The position numbers were made by a program, and so were the translations under genes. 64,000 nt of DNA from the NCBI GenBank assembly GCA_900541145.1, contig UQIH01000003.1:1-64000 (forward strand), written 5' to 3'. This stretch comes from an uncultured Collinsella sp. Lineage in GTDB: Bacteria > Actinomycetota > Coriobacteriia > Coriobacteriales > Coriobacteriaceae. Under the pieces are notes generated by a model, which did not search any database, was not told the origin of the DNA, and saw only the letters and a list, made by a program, of their open reading frames with translations. Below are positions 60,193 through 64,000 of this stretch, piece by piece (position 1 is the first letter of the stretch; each line of letters begins with the position of its first letter).

Positions 60193-61629
60193 ATGCTTGA
60201 CTACAATTTGGAAAAACGCGGCGAAGCATCGCTCTATGAGTATGTTTACCAGCAAATTCGAGATGATATCGTAGCTGGACGTATTGTGGCGGGGGATCAT
60301 CTTCCGTCTAAGCGCGCCTTTGCCAGTCATCTGGGAATCAGTGTCATTACCATCGAGAATGCATATAGCCAGTTACTCGCTGAGGGCTATATTTGCTCAA
60401 TGCCACGTCGTGGCTACTACGCTTGTGAGCTTCCGGATGCACCGGTTTTGGCTTCGGCTGCGGAGGGCATCGACCGAGATAACGCCTCTGCGGGTCCCAG
60501 CGCGCATGATGTCAACGGACAGGTCGAGCTATTCGATGCACTTTCTCCTTCCGCTTTGGAGGCGGCGCGGCTTTGGCAAAGCGCACTACGGGCGACGCTG
60601 GCATCCGAAGATGAGCGCGAAATCTTTTCGCCCGCACCGGCGCAGGGCACCGCTCGGCTACGACGCGCAATTGCTCACCATCTGCGTGGGACGAGGGGCA
60701 TGAATGTCGATCCCAACGATATCGTTATCGGCGCGGGCGCCCAGCTGCTCGATACCATGCTGGTTCAGTTGCTTGGAGCCGACAAGGTGTATGCCGTTGA
60801 GGACCCGGGCTATTTGCGCCTGACGCGCATCTATCAGGCCATGGGTTGCAAAGTTCGGCATATCCCGTTGGATGATGACGGCGTGGACCTGAGCACTCTG
60901 CAGAAAACTGGGACCGATGTCCTTCACCTGATGCCGTCCCATCAGTATCCGACCGGTCTTGTGACGAGCATTGCGCGTCGCTATGCGCTGCTGAGCTGGG
61001 CCGCAGAGCGACCAGATCGGTATCTCATCGAAGATGACTTTGATTGTGAGTTTCGCCTTGCCGGCAAACCGATTCCCGCGCTCGCGTCGATTGATGCCGC
61101 CCAGTCGGTTATCTACACCAACACATTTTCGAAGAGCCTGTCATCGGCGTTGCGTCTAGCATACATGGTGTTGCCCGATGAGCTAATGGAGCGGTTTAGG
61201 CGTAACCTTGGTTTTTACGCCTCGTCGGTGAGCTCTGTTGACCAGGTTGCTTTGGCGCGTTTGCTGGAATCGGGTGATTACGAGCGACATGTGAACCGCG
61301 TGCGCGTTCGTGCTCGCGAGGCGCGTGATGGCCTGGCGACGCTTGTACGGAAGGCATTTCCAGCAGGGGAGGTTTCGATCGAGCATGAGGACGCGGGCCT
61401 TTACTGCACCGTGGTTGCGGAGCGCGGAGCGGGTGAAAGCTCTTTTGTGCGGGCTCTCACGCGCTCGAGTATCCCTTTTGTCGATGTCAGTGACTGCTAT
61501 TGGTGTGCCGATGGCGCATCTGTTCCTGAAAACTCAAGTCAAATTCTTGTTCAGTATGACGATTTGAGTCCAAAAGTGCTTAATACATTGGAATTGCAGC
61601 TAATCGGGGGCACTCTGCAATCTAAGTGA
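60193..61629 (+). CDS. pdxR: PdxR-like MocR regulator (GntR-aminotransferase fusion)
   Basis: A 478-residue MocR protein. The N-terminal GntR winged helix (VYQQIRDDIVAG, SKRAFASHLGIS) joins a class I aminotransferase-like domain (IIEDDFDCEFR-type IEDDFDCEF, NTFSKSLSSALRLAYMV with the PLP-binding Lys in FSKS). It senses PLP and controls pdxST, divergently transcribed here. The start at ATG 60193 has AGGTGG upstream. Its stop codon lies in the MITE-like element at 61624. Confidence 0.9.
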   Translation: MLDYNLEKRGEASLYEYVYQQIRDDIVAGRIVAGDHLPSKRAFASHLGISVITIENAYSQLLAEGYICSMPRRGYYACELPDAPVLASAAEGIDRDNASAGPSAHDVNGQVELFDALSPSALEAARLWQSALRATLASEDEREIFSPAPAQGTARLRRAIAHHLRGTRGMNVDPNDIVIGAGAQLLDTMLVQLLGADKVYAVEDPGYLRLTRIYQAMGCKVRHIPLDDDGVDLSTLQKTGTDVLHLMPSHQYPTGLVTSIARRYALLSWAAERPDRYLIEDDFDCEFRLAGKPIPALASIDAAQSVIYTNTFSKSLSSALRLAYMVLPDELMERFRRNLGFYASSVSSVDQVALARLLESGDYERHVNRVRVRAREARDGLATLVRKAFPAGEVSIEHEDAGLYCTVVAERGAGESSFVRALTRSSIPFVDVSDCYWCADGASVPENSSQILVQYDDLSPKVLNTLELQLIGGTLQSK

Positions 61630-61747
61630 GTAGACTTTTGGCACTTTGGCGACCACCCCAGGCAGTTTTGTAACAAGCTATCTACCTGCGGTTTTGAAAA
61701 GCAGGATGACCGGCCTGCTCGGGATGTTCAAAAAAGTCTACTCACTT
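61624..61747. mobile_element. MITE-like element 1 (16-base terminal inverted repeats)
   Basis: A 124-base element with perfect termini AAGTGAGTAGACTTTT and its complement (61732-61747). The second copy (63048-63166) shares most interior bases, including GACCACC/GACCAGG, GCAACAAG-like and ACCTGCGG segments. The pdxR stop TGA is inside the left end. No clear target duplication. Confidence 0.7.
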
Positions 61748-61780
61748 GCTGCGCAAAGTTTCTGCATACGAAAAAATGGG

Positions 61781-61846
61781 GTTTTCAACAGGTCTCCGTC
61801 AAGCTCTCGGCAAGCTTTTGGCCAGTTGGGGAGGGCTGTTGAAAAC
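61781..61846. repeat. Inverted repeat GTTTTCAACAG
   Basis: GTTTTCAACAG (61781-61791) and CTGTTGAAAAC (61836-61846) with a 44-base loop that holds a GTCTCC/GGGGAG pairing. It lies upstream of the PD-(D/E)XK-like gene and could be in its leader. Confidence 0.6.
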
Positions 61847-61929
61847 TTAACAGTCCGTTCGGTGCCATTTTTGGTGCGTTCGCGCCAATGCGAGACGGGC
61901 TGGGTTGAAATTCGTGTTTTCCTGTGCCT

Positions 61930-63057
61930 ATGAAAGATCTACTTTGTGACATATCGGCTTTTAGGTACTTGCGTTTGCCTCCTCAGGTTCGCGCTTTGTG
62001 TCCGCCGCTTCCGCGACCGGAAGAAGACCGGCAGCGATATGACCTCGCCCGTAACCCGACGGCTGCGGTTGCGCTCGGCTTTCCGTTGTATATATTGGTT
62101 CGGATGAGAAGCAAACGGACATGCTCTGCCAGCATTAGGCAGCGGCTGTTCCTTGGTGAGCTCCCCAGGGAATCCGTGCTGGAAACGGAGCATGGATTTT
62201 TGATTACGTCTCCTCTGCTGACGGCATTCATCATGTCGCGGCATCTGACGGACCTTCAGCTTCTTTTGGTATTGGCGGAGATGTGTGGCTTGTTTGCGGT
62301 GTGCGCTCTGCCGGCGGCACTTGAGGCGGAGCTTACGCGTGCAATTGATTCGGGCGCGATTTCGACAACGTTCGGTTGGGTGCGCTGCCCGTCCGAGGAC
62401 GGCGCCACTTCAAATTTATGGCGTCGAGACGCTTTGGTTTTGGGCGGAGACCTTGACCGTTTTTGTTCAGATGTTTGCGGGATGCGTTACGGCAATAGAT
62501 TTATGGCGGTATCGCAACTCGTCCCATTGGGTGCCGCGTCGCCTTTTGAGGTCGAGGCGTATTTGTTGCTTGGACTGCCGCGAGTCCTGGGAGGCGAGGG
62601 GTTTTGCGGCATAGAGCTCAATGTCGAAGTGACGCTAAGCACAAGTGCTCGAGCGATTGTGGGAAAGTCCCGTGTATATATCGACCTACTTCTTTCTTCG
62701 CCGGACGGCAGGCGACAGGTGGCCATTGAATGTCAGGGAAAGGCCTCGCACGGACGCGCAGGGGATGGTTTGCGTGACGCTGACCGCATGACGGCCCTTC
62801 AGGCCATGGGCTACGATGTACTTCTCCTGACACACAGACAGATATCCGATGAGGATAGATTCCGCGCCGTCGTTAAGGCCGTATGCAGGATGCTCGATGC
62901 TGAATATCGTGATAAAAGCTCAGATGAGCAAAGGGCTGAGACATTGCTCCGGTCTGAACTATTCGTTGACTGGACAAAATTGGGAGTAATCGACGGAAAG
63001 ATGCCCGTTAGACGCAAAACTGCTCGATCGTGGACGGCTGCGGTTCTAAGTGAGTAG
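61930..63057 (+). CDS. PD-(D/E)XK nuclease-like protein (DUF559-type), unknown role
   Basis: A 375-residue protein. The N-terminal two thirds have LRLPPQVRAL near residue 14 and no known domain. The C-terminal part shows VYIDLLLSS (Asp 252) and VAIECQGKASHG (Glu 267, then Gln 269 and Lys 271) with a preceding helix EVEAYLLLGLP, which fits a PD-(D/E)XK nuclease fold of the DUF559/Vsr group. No strong ribosome site is seen. The frame starts at GTG 61924 or ATG 61930. It is bracketed by two MITE-like elements; its stop TAG is in the right one. Host-defence or repair roles are only guesses. Confidence 0.65.
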   Translation: MKDLLCDISAFRYLRLPPQVRALCPPLPRPEEDRQRYDLARNPTAAVALGFPLYILVRMRSKRTCSASIRQRLFLGELPRESVLETEHGFLITSPLLTAFIMSRHLTDLQLLLVLAEMCGLFAVCALPAALEAELTRAIDSGAISTTFGWVRCPSEDGATSNLWRRDALVLGGDLDRFCSDVCGMRYGNRFMAVSQLVPLGAASPFEVEAYLLLGLPRVLGGEGFCGIELNVEVTLSTSARAIVGKSRVYIDLLLSSPDGRRQVAIECQGKASHGRAGDGLRDADRMTALQAMGYDVLLLTHRQISDEDRFRAVVKAVCRMLDAEYRDKSSDEQRAETLLRSELFVDWTKLGVIDGKMPVRRKTARSWTAAVLSE

Positions 63058-63166
63058 ACTTTTGGAACTTTGGTGACCAGGCCGTTTTGCAACAAGTCAT
63101 TTACCTGCGGCTTTATAAAGCAATATGGATGGTGTGCTCGGCAAGTTCCAAAAAGTCTACTCACTT
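63048..63166. mobile_element. MITE-like element 2
   Basis: A 119-base element with the same 16-base termini (63048-63063, 63151-63166) and a related interior. It overlaps the end of the PD-(D/E)XK-like gene, which uses a TAG stop inside the left terminal repeat. See element 1 at 61624. Confidence 0.7.
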
Positions 63167-63236
63167 AGTTTTTGACGAGAAGCCGATGCCTAAGGCGGTC
63201 CTATTTCAGGGCGTTAACGAGCCCTCGAGACGCAAA

Positions 63237-63265
63237 AAGGCCCGAACCAATACGGTCCGGGCCTT
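63237..63265 (-). terminator. Terminator after rubrerythrin
   Basis: AAGGCCCGAACC and GGTCCGGGCCTT with one mismatch and a run of five Ts on the minus strand. Confidence 0.8.
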
Positions 63266-63298
63266 ATCGAGCTAAAGATTATCTCTCAGGCGGCTGGC

Positions 63299-63859
63299 TT
63301 AGCCAAAGTAGCGCTTGAGCAGGCCGGCGAAAGCCTTGCCGTGGCGAGCCTCGTCGCGAGCCATCTCGTGCACGGTATCGTGGATGGCATCGAGGCCAGC
63401 GGCCTTGGCGCGCTTGGCAAGATCGGTCTTGCCGGCGGTGGCGCCGTTCTCGGCCTCAACGCGCATCTCGAGGTTCTTCTTGGTGGAGTCGGTCACGACC
63501 TCGCCCAGGAGCTCGGCGAACTTAGCGGCGTGCTCGGCCTCCTCGTGGGCAGCCTTCTCCCAGTACAGGCCGATCTCGGGGTAACCCTCGCGATGAGCGA
63601 CGCGAGCCATGGCCAGGTACATACCGACCTCGGAGCACTCGCCCTCAAAGTTGGCGCGCAGGTCGGCAACGATGTCCTCGGAGACGCCCTCCATCTTGGC
63701 GACGCCCACGACGTGCTCGGCAGCCCACTCGAGCTGGCCCTCCTCCTGCTTCAGGAAACGAGAACCGGGAACGCCGCACTGGGGGCACTTGAAGTCCTCG
63801 GGCAGCTGGTCGCCGTCGAACTCTTCCACATAACCGCAAACGGGGCAAACAAACTTCAT
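63299..63859 (-). CDS. Reverse rubrerythrin (N-terminal rubredoxin, ferritin-like diiron domain)
   Basis: A 186-residue protein. The N-terminus is a rubredoxin-like zinc/iron domain (CPVCGY at 5-10 and CPQCG near 33). A ferritin-like domain follows with two ExxH motifs: [22 protein letters not shown] (in part) and [14 protein letters not shown], and a later [13 protein letters not shown]. It reduces hydrogen peroxide at the diiron site with electrons from the rubredoxin. Useful to an oxygen-sensitive anaerobe. ATG 63859 has GAAAGGA upstream. Confidence 0.9.
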   Translation of the reverse strand: MKFVCPVCGYVEEFDGDQLPEDFKCPQCGVPGSRFLKQEEGQLEWAAEHVVGVAKMEGVSEDIVADLRANFEGECSEVGMYLAMARVAHREGYPEIGLYWEKAAHEEAEHAAKFAELLGEVVTDSTKKNLEMRVEAENGATAGKTDLAKRAKAAGLDAIHDTVHEMARDEARHGKAFAGLLKRYFG

Positions 63860-64000
63860 GATTCGATCCTTTCGATCGATGGCGATGGTGCGCTCGTCCG
63901 GTCCCGTAAGGGCCCTCTCCGGACGTGCGTCTTGACGAGTTCTATTATCCATAAATGCAACCAAATGTGAAGCCTATTAGGAATGATTTTTAATAAAACA

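Noticed and set aside
61624..61747. Target-site duplication at the MITE-like elements
   Set aside because: Flanking bases do not repeat convincingly at either copy.
1..64000. tRNA or rRNA genes
   Set aside because: No TTCGAATCC-type T-arm or rRNA core was recognised by eye. A tRNAscan run would be decisive.

Overview
The window is GC-rich, densely coded bacterial DNA. It looks like a gut Actinomycetota of the class Coriobacteriia, most likely Collinsella or a close relative. This is inferred from the gene set (bile salt hydrolase, TetM-like GTPase, EFR1-type flavodoxin-ferredoxin, N-terminal-rubredoxin rubrerythrin, PdxST with PdxR, VUT transporter), AAGGAG-type ribosome sites with frequent GTG starts, and many small palindromic repeat families between genes. 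No rRNA, tRNA, CRISPR array or intact mobile element was recognised.

Layout. 1-6.6 kb: K+ channel, LOG-family enzyme, ClC channel, EFR1 flavoprotein, EamA transporter, and a GntR-ABC operon with a palindromic operator. 6.6-6.85 kb: a striking array of 15-mers in alternating orientation on an exact 40-bp step. 7-23.5 kb: prfC, a queuosine-precursor transporter with a possible preQ1-type leader, an SDR, ung, transporter/LysR pairs, MATE, two rRNA methyltransferase candidates (RlmA-like, RsmJ), paralogous four-TM proteins around a LysR gene, and an operon joining a substrate-binding lipoprotein to a 1027-residue sensor-MscS channel. 23.8-31.5 kb: TetM-like GTPase, then a UvrA2-type protein between two paralogous AAA+ ATPases, then TrmL. 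31.5-37 kb: CobW GTPase, an ArsC-like protein without its cysteine, a flavodoxin, a GGDEF protein with a decayed EAL remnant, a patatin, and a four-unit palindrome array. 37-39.3 kb: the thiM / thiamine-binding protein / thiE operon under a TPP riboswitch. 39.3-45.6 kb: HAD phosphatase, LysR plus MetE-like methyltransferase, uracil permease, a scar of a conjugative element (mobC and virD4 fragments), and an esterase. 45.6-57.2 kb: purine permease, an atypical deformylase, bile salt hydrolase, Kup, EamA/LysR, an HTH-aminotransferase fusion, a second deformylase, and an MFS pump. 57.3-64 kb: a MarR-like protein with an RGG tail, pdxT-pdxS and divergent pdxR, a PD-(D/E)XK-like protein bracketed by two 120-bp MITE-like elements, and rubrerythrin.

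Themes. Vitamin supply is prominent: thiamine salvage (riboswitch controlled), PLP synthesis (pdxST/pdxR), and queuosine precursor uptake. Many regulators sit beside a transporter or enzyme they may control: GntR-ABC, LysR-EamA (twice), LysR-MetE-like, PdxR-PdxST, and the HTH-aminotransferase with TTGAAC sites. The most unusual content is the set of at least six intergenic repeat families. One inverted pair may supply the -35 boxes of two divergent promoters, and another overlaps the stop codons of two genes. No complete defence or phage system was identified. The UvrA2/AAA+ cluster, the sensor-MscS operon, and the alternating 40-bp array are the best candidates for undescribed biology.
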